Assembly: GCF_029227915.1 (NCBI RefSeq)
Contig: NC_079876.1
Span: 18,292,001 to 18,356,000 of the forward strand
Length of the DNA stretch: 64,000 nt
Direction: 5' to 3'
Origin: Hydractinia symbiolongicarpus
Taxonomy: Eukaryota; Cnidaria; Hydrozoa; Anthoathecata; Hydractiniidae
A model generated the notes under the pieces. That model ran no database searches. It saw only the letters and a program-made list of their open reading frames with translations, and had not been told where the DNA came from. Below are positions 54,388 through 63,986 of this stretch, piece by piece. The position numbers and the translations under genes were made by a program. Within the stretch, counting starts at the first letter, position 1, and each line of letters opens with the position of its first letter.

Positions 54388-55325
54388 GTCATCCCCGCGA
54401 TTTTCATCAGCTCAGACCTAATATTTCTCATATGTTTATAAACCTCCTCCGATAACTGGCCATGTTTGCTAAGTACATCTTTTCTTTGCATTTTCAAGTT
54501 TTTGATATCTTTCTCCAACCTGTCAATGTCCCTATTACTTTTCACCCCGGCCTTCTGCTTCTTAAGCTCTTTTAATTCACCCTCCTTTGTATTTATTTTA
54601 CTATCATAGGAAATAATATCGCTCTTCAGATTCTTGATATTCTTCTGTAAGTTTTCAATTTCAGCTTTTAATGATCACATATCACCCTCGGGAAAATCAT
54701 CGTCAATGCCTGTAAATGAGGTACCTATATAGCCCTCAACGTCTTGAGCAAAATTTTGAATATTATTAATTGTCTCCATTTCCATCACATCCGGTCTTAT
54801 CAAGGGGGTCCCCTCATCCCTATTTATATGGACATTAACATTACCGATAAGATTCTGGGCCTCTGTCCTACTACCTTTGTTGGGTGTCTGATATTTATCA
54901 AAGTCTATTGCCTTCATACGCACACTACCCAGCCTGCTCTGGAGCCGTTTTATATTTGGAAAATTACCATCTTTCAACGTCAGTACTACTTCCGGTAGTG
55001 ATCTCTTCCCTGTCACAATCCTCTTTATTATAAGTTCACCGCCCTCCCTAATTCGAAATCTGTCATAATGCATTGCATTGGGCGTCATACCCAGCCCATA
55101 CCTAAGATTCGTATATAGACTATCAACCTTCGATTTAAAAAGTATAGTCTCGGCCGACTCCGTGCCCAACCCAAATCGTCTACGCGTACCTCCCTGCTGC
55201 TGTCCCGGCGTTGAAGTCCCGGATGTTCCGGGTAATTGTGGCGATTGTTGGATATCCTCTTTATGGACTTTATCATCATGCTTACCAATATCCTCCTCGA
55301 GCGTGAATATTGGATTATCAGCCAT
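54312..55325 (-). pseudogene. Coiled-coil protein with one in-frame stop
   Basis: ATG at 55325 (MADNPIFTLEEDIGKHDD) after AATAAAGG. Residues 1-216 have a Gly/Gln/Thr-rich linker (GTSGTSTPGQQQGGTRRR) and an acidic end (DDDFPEGDM), then TGA at 54675-54677. The frame continues past the stop into a long charged coiled coil (LKAEIENLQKNIKNLKSD, later IDRLEKDIKNLKMQRKD) to 54312, overlapping the next gene. About 337 residues if the stop is ignored. Possibly a scaffold or virion protein. The same-frame continuation and similar codon use argue that the TGA is a mutation. Confidence 0.55.
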
Positions 55326-55359
55326 CCTTTATTTACATCCCATATATAATAAATATTAA
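55326..55359. promoter_or_regulatory. 34-bp divergent spacer between capsid and coiled-coil genes
   Basis: Two start codons face apart with only 34 bp between them. The spacer is AT-rich, has TATATAAT, and carries AATAAA-like motifs in both directions (tttattt toward the minus gene, aataaat toward the plus gene). It must hold both core promoters if both were transcribed from here. Confidence 0.5.
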
Positions 55360-55664
55360 ATGAACGCATACTGTACATTGATGGACACTTACGCAGAAAG
55401 CAAACAGCTTCTTGGCATGAAGGGACACCGACAAAGAGTCCAGATTTCCCATAATCCATCAACAATTGACCAGAAAGAAGATTTATATGTCGATATTTCG
55501 AATATGCCCCAGAATGATGTCATTATCCCAGGTAGTCTCAAGCTCTTATTTGATTTGGCATTAACAGGGAGCAATACGATAAGATAAAAAAACTCACACT
55601 ATTTCTAGGTCCCTGAGTTTAAGGGAAAAGTATAACTAACAAAGAGAGTCAAAAGGTATATAAG

Positions 55665-55800
55665 ACAGCACGGTGAAGGCTGTACCAATCCGGTAAACCA
55701 GCCCTACCAGTTTAACACTTGCTGTGAAAGTGAGAAATTATAACCGGAAAGGCTGTAACCGGTAATCAGCCCTACCAGCTTATTAACATTTGCTGTGAAG
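55665..55800 (+). promoter_or_regulatory. Tandem repeat in the LINE 5' UTR
   Basis: Two units of about 65 bp share 'aaggctgta', 'ccggtaa', 'cagccctaccag', 'ttaaca' and 'tttgctgtgaa'. Repeated 5' UTR units of this kind often act as LINE promoters; here that is an inference. Confidence 0.6.
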
Positions 55801-55840
55801 TTTTGGTTAGAGTTGAATTGGTGAGCTTTGTCCTTAAACT

Positions 55841-57055
55841 ATGTCTGCTTTCAAATCTAAATGTGAAATACCAGCTCGACGAGAAAATAGACCAACCTGG
55901 TATAAAACTCACGTAAAGCTGAATGAAATTTTGAAGAGTCGTACACCCGAAGTAATTTTAATCGGTGACTCCCTTGTGTCTAATTTGTCAAGGTACAATG
56001 CTGTATGGGACAACTATTTCACACCACTCAATACCACCAACCTTGGTATTGGTGGGGACAAGGTAAAAAATGTATTATGGCGAGCTTTAAATATCAACCT
56101 TCCATCATCCTGTAAGACTGTAGTCATTCTTTGTGGTACCAACAACCTACATAACAATGTACCTAAAGACATTGCGAATGGTGTAACATCTATAGGTATC
56201 GCGCTTCGTAAGAAAAAAGCAAACTTGAGGATTATTGTGTGTGGAATTCTACCTCGTGATTTCCATATTTCTAACTTATGGAGAAAAATAGATGATGTCA
56301 ACTGTTCTTTGAGTAAAATGTGTACAAAGAAAAACCTTGAGTTTTTAATGCCAGAAACGGATTGGGTATGTAGAGACAATACTCTAAATATGTCTCTGTA
56401 CTATGGGGATTGCTTACATCTAGTCAAGAAAGGTAATGAAAAGTTGGCCTTATCTATTACTTCGGCCATCAAGATAAACGCTAGTAGGATAAATGTTTGC
56501 ACTAGTGAACATTACTGTAAAAAGATGAACAATACAACCAAAATACCATTTATATTTCATGAATGTGATTATGTTCATCAACCTCCAGTAAGTGCACAAA
56601 CTGAAATTCCTATTAGATACGAAAAAAGGCTGAAAAAGAAACGCGAAAAAACAGTAAAACTAAAAACTGTGAAACGAAAAACTAGTGAACCTACTCGTAA
56701 AAAGGTACCAACAACGACAAGTAATACGGAATTTAACAACTTGTTTCGTGATAAATTAACACAAGGTAAAAGGAAAACGCAAGCCAAAATTCTTAATTTT
56801 TATTTATTTTTTAACATAATTTTCTGTTTGTTTTTTATTAACTGTTCAATTTCAATTTTTGAAAATATTAAGCCTGAATTTGTAAATAGCACTATATTAA
56901 ATAGTAAGACAATTTTACCTGTTTATAAATTATTATTCTCACCTTTTTATATTTATAATCAAACCTTTGACGGTTTGAAAGGAGAAAAAAACAGTATTAA
57001 CCTGCAAACATCTACATTCCTGAAAATATTTTCATATTTTTCGTCTTCATCATAG
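55841..57055 (+). CDS. LINE ORF1 with SGNH-hydrolase (esterase) domain, 404 aa
   Basis: Open from ATG to TAG. SGNH blocks: ILIGDSLVSNL (catalytic Ser44), NLGIGG (Gly71), CGTNNLHN (GTNN, residues 99-102) and GDCLHLVKKGN (Asp190, His193), all in family order, so the Ser-Asp-His triad is present. Esterase domains are known in ORF1 of CR1-type LINEs, where the substrate is unclear; lipid or membrane association has been suggested. Residues 261-289 are strongly basic (RLKKKREKTVKLKTVKRK), fit for RNA binding, and a hydrophobic stretch at about 318-340 looks like a membrane segment. Intact, unlike ORF2. ORF2 starts 17 bp after the stop. Confidence 0.8.
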   Translation: MSAFKSKCEIPARRENRPTWYKTHVKLNEILKSRTPEVILIGDSLVSNLSRYNAVWDNYFTPLNTTNLGIGGDKVKNVLWRALNINLPSSCKTVVILCGTNNLHNNVPKDIANGVTSIGIALRKKKANLRIIVCGILPRDFHISNLWRKIDDVNCSLSKMCTKKNLEFLMPETDWVCRDNTLNMSLYYGDCLHLVKKGNEKLALSITSAIKINASRINVCTSEHYCKKMNNTTKIPFIFHECDYVHQPPVSAQTEIPIRYEKRLKKKREKTVKLKTVKRKTSEPTRKKVPTTTSNTEFNNLFRDKLTQGKRKTQAKILNFYLFFNIIFCLFFINCSISIFENIKPEFVNSTILNSKTILPVYKLLFSPFYIYNQTFDGLKGEKNSINLQTSTFLKIFSYFSSSS

Positions 57056-57072
57056 TTAACTTTCTTAAAGTT

Positions 57073-60000
57073 ATGAGCTGTAGAAAGAGAAACTTATTGC
57101 TTGCATCAGCTGGTTGTTTCTTTCAAATTGCCATAGTTACACTTGTTGTACATAGTTATCACAATGAAGTTTGTAAATACTCCAAACTTGAGCGTTGTAA
57201 CAAATCATCTTTCTTCGTGCCTAAATCTGTAGCTCTTTGTAACGAAATTACTAATAAGAACTTAGAAACTAACATCAAGTACTATATGTTGTCTTTTCTT
57301 GTTTTAAGCAGGAAAAACCAGACAAACTATCTTTGTTCACTGATTCTTCTTTCTGGTGACATAAGTCTAAACCCTGGCCCTCCTGTGGATATGACAACTG
57401 TGAATGAGGACTGGAACGTGTTCAAGAAGCGAGGGTTTCATATGGCTCATGTCAACATTAATTCGCTTTTACCTAAAATTGATGAACTTAGGGCAATAGC
57501 GTTCTCAACTAAAATAGCTATTATTGGTATAACAGAATCTAAACTAGATAATACTGTAACAGATTCTGAGGTATCTATTGAAGGCTATAACCTCCTACAT
57601 GTGACAGAAACAGGCATGGACGAGGTGTTGCTTGCTTTATTAGAAATGATATTTGTTACAATTCTCATAAGCGACTTTCAGAAAATTTGGAATGTGTCAT
57701 GTTTGATGTTTTATTTCCTAAAACAAAGCCTTTCACTGTTGGAGTGTTTTACAGACCACCAGATCAAAATATATTTGTCAATAATATTTCAGATGAATTT
57801 ACTACATTAGATTTTGATGAGAAAGAATTCTATCTCTTGGGAGACTTTAATATCAATACTCTTTGTAATGGTAGAAGTATTTTTAAAAGGAATAAGACAG
57901 CACTTAAGAGTGATCATGTCTCTGGATTGCAAAAGCAATATGTAGAATTTTGTTCGCTTTATGGCCTTAAACAATTGATTGTTGAGCCTACAAGGGTAAC
58001 TTGTGCTACTGCAACAGTTATTGACCACTTTCTAACAAATTGTGTTGGTAAAGTTTCTCAAAGTGGAGTTTTAAATGTTGGACTATCAGATCACCAAATG
58101 ATTTTCTGCACCAGAAAAGTCAAAGAAGTCAAGTTTAATACCCACAAACATATCAAATTTCGATCTTTTAAAAACTACACAAAGGAACAGTATCAGGGTC
58201 TCCTAAGGGATACAAACTTTCGAATTTTAATGAGTTCACGGACATTGATCTGGCCTACTCTGATTTTTTGACAAAACTAATGTCAGTAATAGATACTATA
58301 GCACCTACTAAAGAGGCCAGAATTAAATGCAACTCCCAGGAATGGTTTGATGGTGAGATTGCAGACAAGGTTGCTACTAGAGATAAACTTTTTAAAAAGT
58401 TTAAGAAGTCAAAATTACAAATTGATTCTGACCTCTGGAATGAAGCAAAGAGTAATGTGCAAAATTTGATCAATAAAAAGAAAAAAGAATACTATAAAAA
58501 CAAAATAACAGAAAACACAGGCAAGTCTAAGGAACTATGGAAGACTCTAAAGTCTATGGGACTTGACAACTCAAAGAAGTCAGATCCGAACTACTGTCTA
58601 AAGGATGAGGATGCCTTACATTTTGATACAAAATCAAAACTAGAGATATTTAAGAACTTTTTCTCTGGTCTAGCAGATGGGCTGCTTCAAAATCTTCCTA
58701 AGCCCTCAAATAGATTTGGGATAAATGCTGTCTTCTCATATTACAAATCGCTAAACATTGGAAACAAGATATTCAATTTTCAGCAAGTCTTAGAAGAAGA
58801 TGTGCTGAATTTGCTGAATGATACTAGTACAACAAAAGCACCAGGACTTGATACTATATCTGGAATTTTTTTGAAGGATGGTGCTGATGTTCTCTGCAGA
58901 CCAATAACTCAATTATGTAATCTTTCTATCTCACTGTCATCTTTCCCTAGTGAATGTAAGATAGCTAAACTTAAGCCACTATATAAGAAGGGATCAAGAA
59001 CTGATCCAAAGAATTACCGCCCTATATCTTTGCTTTCTCTTTTTTCTAAAATTATTGAAAGAGTGGTCCATAACCAAACACAAGCTTTCTTAGACGAAAA
59101 CAATATATTATTTAAATTTCAGTCTGGCTTTAGAAGCTGTCATTCAACAGATTTTTGTCTATCATATATACATGACAAAATTTCAAAAGGTTTTGATGCA
59201 GGCTTGCTGTCTGGTATGATCCTCATTGACCTACAAAAAGCTTTCGATACCATCAACCACTCCATACTTTTGGAAAAATTAGGAGCTCTTGGATTTTCAA
59301 ATGAAGTAATTCTTTGGTTCAGGTCTTACCTTGCAAGCAGAACATTTTATGTGTCAATAGATAACTTATCATCTAATCCAGGTAAACTGGAATGTGGTGT
59401 TCCCCCAAGGTTCTATCTTGGGTCCACTTCTGTTCTTACTTTATGCACACGATATGCCACAAGCTTTAGTACAATGTGATCTTTTTCTCTACGCAGATGA
59501 TTCATGTCTCTTATTTCAACACAAAGACATAACTGAGATGGAAAATGCTCTTAATACAGACTTCAGTAATTTATGTGATTGGTTTGTGGACAACAAACTC
59601 AGCATACACTTTGGTGAAGATAAAACTAAGTCTATTCTTTTTGCCTCCAGGGGAAAAATTAAAAAAGCAGAAAAACTTAATATTTCCTACAATGGAGTAG
59701 AAATCAAGCAGCATACGAAAGTTGAATATCTTGGTTGCATCTTTGACCAATCACTGTCTGGTGAGTCAATGGCCTTACATGTGATTAACAAAATTAATGG
59801 CAAAATTAAATTTCTTTATCGTCAAAGCTCATTTTTGAACAAGGATCTGCGACGACTTCTTTGTAACTCTTTAATTCAATCACATTTCGACTATGTCAGT
59901 ACTGTGTGGTATCCAAACCTGACAAAAGTTTTAAAAAAGAAGCTCCAGGTTGCTCAAAACAAATGTGTTCGCTTCTGTTTACAAAAAAGTAGCAGATCAC

Positions 60001-60362
60001 ATGTAGGTGCTACGGATTTTAAGGAAATAAATTGGCTACCAGTTGGCAAAAGGTTTAAACTATGCGTAAACAATCATGCATATAAATTTTTTCAGAAAAA
60101 ATGTCCTCTGTACATGTCTGATGTATTTATTCCATCAAGTCATAGAAGAACTTCGACTCGTTCATCATTCCAGAGGCTTGAACAATCTTGTGTAAAAACA
60201 TCTCAAGGTCAACAGTGTCTTTCCTACCTTGGACCCTCCTTATGGAATACTCTTCCTGAGGGTCTTAAAAGATCTAGTACTACAAACAGTTTTAAACACA
60301 ACCTAAAAAAGCACTATTTTGATGTTATAACGAGAAGGGACTCAGATGATTTTGTGAATTAA
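57073..60362 (+). pseudogene. LINE ORF2: 2A-like leader, AP endonuclease, reverse transcriptase, three frameshifts
   Basis: ATG at 57073. Residues 7-31 are hydrophobic (LLLASAGCFFQIAIVTLVV), like a signal sequence. Residues 94-103 end in GDISLNPGP, a 2A-like motif. The endonuclease follows (HVNINSLLPKI, ITESKLD, then GVFYRPPDQN, LLGDFNIN and SDHQMIF). RT motifs: YRPISLLS, LIDLQKAFDTINH (A), a GVP(P/Q) block (B) broken by a frameshift, and LYADDSCL (C, about 59487-59505). The C-terminal part runs to TAA at 60360-60362. Frameshifts lie near 57630, 58220 and 59405. Frames used in turn: from 57073, 57687, 58268 and 59394. The enzyme would nick DNA and copy LINE RNA at the nick. Confidence 0.85.
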
Positions 60363-61720
60363 ATTCATATGATCTTTTGACAACCCTTTCGTTTTCGTTT
60401 TGCTTATCTTTTTTTTCTATAAGGGAAGAAATGGACCACAATGGAGATCTCGCCTTGGCTTGTTTTGTGTTATCCAGCCATCAAACATATCAACACTCAG
60501 GAAAATTGCATTTAATTTTATTTTATATTTTTTATGATACATTTTAATATTATATATAGTTTATTATTTTATTTATTTGTTTTCAATTTCTTTTTCTCTG
60601 TAAATATTTTTAACGATATTATAATGATGGCAAATATAACTTACTTACTTACTTATACGACACGTACGATCGTGTCACACATAGGCAAATCCCTGGTGAA
60701 GAATCTACGTATTACCCTGAATAACAAGGAGGTTCAAAATTTAACAATATTTTGGCATTGTAGCGAGATCTCTGGCTATCTAAGTTTGAGCGCAACAACA
60801 ATCTCATATTGGAGGGAATTAACCCTAATGACGGCACAATCAGGGCCCTACAGGTCAAGGAAACTGGTCATGTGGGATCAGATGAGGAAAAGGCCATCAT
60901 TAAGGTCTATGGGATTACCTTTTGCATCCCATTGGGGAAGATGTTCGAGCTGACGAAATATTTACCCCTATATCCGGCAGGCCTGTACGACAGATTGCAA
61001 TTCATTATCAATTTCGCACCTTACAGCGACGTCATCAAGGATGCAGGAACGGCAGCCTCGGGGTCTACAGCAGCCTAGCCGGTTGATGCTACGTATAAAA
61101 TTACAAATATAAGACTTGAATTCGATAAGATTACTTAAGAGGGCCTGGCAAGCGCAATGATGTCCCGATATTCAAGACTTGCCCTACCTTATAAATGAGT
61201 ACTCAGGATGAAGGTACTTACCATGAAAAAAGCTGGTACCAACGAGATCATCCAAATCCACTCGCTATCAAGATCGTTCAAAGGTGTCCTGCCACTGTTT
61301 TTAGACTCCGGAAAAGTAAAGGCTTATGCCGGTGTTAATGAAACGTTTTACAACCTAAAAATTGAGAAGATCAACGTGATGAAGGAAGGTGAACCGAACG
61401 AATTGTACAGTCATCCCATGCTTCCCAAGGATTATCTCGAGCAAAACGTCAATATCTTCGGCAGGCGTGGGAACTCCAACGTGGCGATTGGGCAATTCTT
61501 TAATGAAAGGTATGCCCTATTTATAGACTTCCGTAGCTCCCCTGATGACGTGCTACATGGTAGTGGTAGACCGCTGCAACGCTTGAGTGACGGAATCACT
61601 CTGCATATTACCAAAGAAGCCGATGGAACAGGTGATTTTAAATGTTACGTCTACCTGTTACAGGATGCACAGCTTAATATTTTGGATGGTAGGTTCGATC
61701 GTGTTGAATATTAAATAAAG

Positions 61721-62093
61721 ATGGCTACTCTTATGATCATGGCGCGGTGGGTGCATTAATAAACGTCCTCGCATTTTCAGGGACTAATTATCTATTTAGC
61801 AAGCTCTCAGGGCATGGGGCGGCCAAACGTAAACGGCATGACCTTGCGGTTGAAAAGCTCAATACGGCTCAGGCTAAATGGATCAGGGACCGGCAAGCCA
61901 AACTCGATTGGCTTGCGACAGAAAGGGAGAAACAAATAACGATAGCATATACCAATTTTATAATTCCTCCGACAAAAAAGCTCCGCAATTGAAAGATTTC
62001 TACACACCCTCCAAGCAGCAACAAGACGGTGAGTTAACGTTCGTTGTTGCCTCGCTGGCTCTGTTAGGCTTTGTAGCCTACAAATTTTTGTAA
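61721..62093 (+). pseudogene. Small protein with charged helix and C-terminal membrane anchor, two frameshifts
   Basis: ATG at 61721 after TAAATAAAG, 6 bp beyond the capsid stop. One base appears lost just after the ATG, since the neighbouring frame reads GYSYDHGAV into the main frame (ALINVLAFSGTNYLF). A charged helix follows (RQAKLDWLATEREKQI), then a frameshift near 61955 into FYNSSDKKAPQLKDFY and a C-terminal hydrophobic segment (LTFVVASLALLGFVAYKFL). About 120 residues originally. Likely a virion membrane protein; unassigned. Confidence 0.5.
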
Positions 62094-62127
62094 AAACGTG
62101 CGTTTTAACATGTATAAATAAAGGAAC

Positions 62128-63132
62128 ATGTCAAAAGCATTACATGTCGTTACGGATGAGGAGGCAGATAAAATGAGTAATATCTACTGTACCCCAGAAC
62201 ATCTGCGGGTCGGACGCAAAGCCGTCAAATTACTCGCAAAGGAGAGCGGTATCTCAAAAAAAGGTAATTCATTGGCTTAGTAGGCAACTCTTGTGGCTAC
62301 GACATATCGAGGCCCAAAACGTATTGACTATCCACACTTCAGCATTACGACACCGAATAAGATGAACCAACTGGGTTTATTGTACATGCCCCATGATCGG
62401 TTGTATGAAAGCATCTATAAATATATTCTTACCGGCTTTGACGTGACTTCACGTTACAAAGTAGCAAGACCTCTGCGTACCAAAAAGGCTAGCGAGGTTG
62501 CGGAGATGATCAAGGACATTTATAAGGCTGGACCCCTACGATACCCAAAGACCTTCCAATGTGACAATGGCTCCGAGTTTAAATCGGATGCAACGAAGAT
62601 GCTGGAAGGCAAAGGGATTAAGATCAATCGGGCCACCACGAGATATCGGCACACGTCCACGGCCTTTGTCGAACGTTACAACAATGTCCTTGCCGAAAGA
62701 CTCTTTAAGCCCCAAGATGCCCAGGAATTGGTTTCTTAGGAGGCCAGCAATACATGGGTCAAGCACTTGTATACTATAGTGAAGGGTCTCAATAATACAA
62801 AGACCGCTATGATAAACATGAAACCTAGCAAAGCAATCAAGCTCGAAGATATCCCACTTGCAAAAGGCAAGGGGTATCCCGAAGAGAAACCCCTGCCCGA
62901 GGATGGGTTCTACCTCTATATGTTACAACCCGGAGAGGAGCATGGTGATGCGAAACGACGTGCAACTGATGCCCGGTGGAGTATAAGGATGTATAGGCTG
63001 GACAGGATCGTGACAGGTAGCCGCATGCTATACTATTTGAAAGACGGCCCTGAAAGAAGCTTCGTTTCGGAAGAACTCATGCTTAATCCTGAAGATGTCG
63101 AATTTCCGCCAGATCATGTAAAGGAGTGGTAG
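62128..63132 (+). pseudogene. Polinton-type DDE integrase, broken
   Basis: ATG at 62128 after TAAATAAAGGAAC. The N-terminal part (YCTPEHLRVGRKAVKLL) leads to an A7 run at about 62256-62262, where the frame slips, and it is restored near 62300: two compensating shifts. The catalytic core has D (FDVTSRY), D (QCDNGSEF) and E (FVERYNN) with 35 residues between the last two, the retroviral-type D,D(35)E. TAG at 62737-62739 interrupts the frame, which then continues in the same frame to 63132. The C-terminal end has an SH3/chromo-like block (RWSIRMYRLDRIV, LYYLKDGPERSFVSEEL) typical of Polinton integrases. It would insert the element into host DNA. Confidence 0.8.
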
Positions 63133-63139
63133 GGCCCAT

Positions 63140-63176
63140 AATTTTTAATACTACCCGTGGGAGTAGTATTAAAATT
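63140..63176. terminator. Strong hairpin between convergent integrase and Bro-N genes
   Basis: 'aatttttaatactac' (63140-63154) and 'gtagtattaaaatt' (63163-63176) form a 14-bp stem with one bulged T and an 8-nt loop ccgtggga. It starts 7 bp after the integrase stop codon, in the 120-bp gap between two genes that point toward each other. A shared end-of-transcript structure is an inference. Confidence 0.55.
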
Positions 63177-63252
63177 AGTGCCTGCTTACGACATATCAAT
63201 ATCAAACATACATTACCATCGTCGCTATCATCGTCGGGTAGCGTGAAATGAT

Positions 63253-63986
63253 TTAAGTAACAATTATCGGTACCAAGGCATGTACAGCTTTGGGATCATA
63301 ACATTCCGGTTTTCTCACCGTCACATCGGGATACATTGTTTTTAACATACTTACCTTTTTGCTGAGCTGCTTGCGTTGGCATCGTATCATGTAATGCTCA
63401 TGTATACCCTTTCTTCCATGCTCGTTGGGGTCGTTTTTATCAACTACGCTATCATATTGATATCGGCGCGGGGCATGTGCCTGCCGTAGCTCCGAGTTGT
63501 CTTGCTTAAGGGCACTAAGATGCTCATCCCTCTCCGCGAGCTCATCACCGAATGCCAGGAGCTGACTATCCCTGCTGTCTAGATCATCCTCAAGTATGGT
63601 GCCGGCAATATTCCTGTCATCGAGGGCTTGGCACTGCTTCTCAAGTTCGTCTTGTAGTTTTTTCACGCCTGCCCGGGTTAGCCATTTGATAAGCCTCATA
63701 GACTTAGGCTTTCGGAAACGACGGATGATTTCCAATGCTTGATTCAATGTGACAAAGACGTCATGTGGATTTTTCCCTCTTCCAAAGGGGGCGGTGGCAC
63801 CGACCCCTCCCTCAACCCCACAATTTCCTGTCTTGTTTTGGTTTCCCCGGCCAAATATTGAAAATTAGACTTGATATTGGCAATACCAAGATAACGACCA
63901 ACATCTGCCCTTTTAAAAAAGGGTTGATTTTCATTGCTGGTTAGGGTTTCAAGGGACTATGTGTTGAACAAAACTTGTGACAACAT
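63253..63986 (-). pseudogene. Bro-N-like protein with coiled coil, broken
   Basis: ATG at 63986 (MLSQVLFNT), then TAG in frame after nine codons and a frameshift near 63765. The first part, ADVGRYLGIANIKSNF, and the part after the shift, ALEIIRRFRKPKSMRLIKWL, resemble the start and end of a Bro-N domain (DNA-binding domain of baculovirus-repeated ORF proteins, also in phages and Polinton-like elements). A coiled coil (LQDELEKQCQALDDRNIAG to about residue 90) and a C-terminal block (HEHYMIRCQRKQLSKKV, then YPDVTVRKPE) follow. The longest unbroken frame is 63747-63253. Likely a regulator of the element. The Bro-N call is from pattern only. Confidence 0.55.

Larger units (their letters stand above)
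55580..60654 (+). mobile_element. CR1-like LINE with esterase ORF1, near full length
   Basis: Flanked by atacga at 55574-55579 and 60655-60660 (candidate 6-bp target duplication). It has a 5' region with two tandem repeats, ORF1 with an SGNH esterase, ORF2 with endonuclease and RT, and a 3' end of short ACTT repeats (60640-60654) in place of poly(A), as in CR1/L2 LINEs. Length 5.07 kb. ORF2 carries three frameshifts, so this copy is dead. Confidence 0.8.
55360..61714 (+). pseudogene. Double-jelly-roll-type major capsid protein, split by a LINE
   Basis: The N-terminal piece is 55360-55579 (YAESKQLLGMKGHRQRVQIS) and the remainder 60661-61714. The LINE at 55580-60654 lies between, flanked by atacga on both sides. 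The reading frame stays open across the junction when the insertion and one duplicate are ignored. Total coding length about 1270 bp, roughly 425 residues. Further breaks: a frameshift near 60760 and in-frame stops TAG 61076-61078, TAA 61136-61138 and TGA 61196-61198. The C-terminal part (ITNIRLEFDKIT, SRSFKGVLPLFL, DDVLHGSGRPL) looks like the capsid protein of cnidarian Polinton-like elements, which builds the icosahedral shell. The assignment is from family memory; a structure prediction would settle it. Confidence 0.6.
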
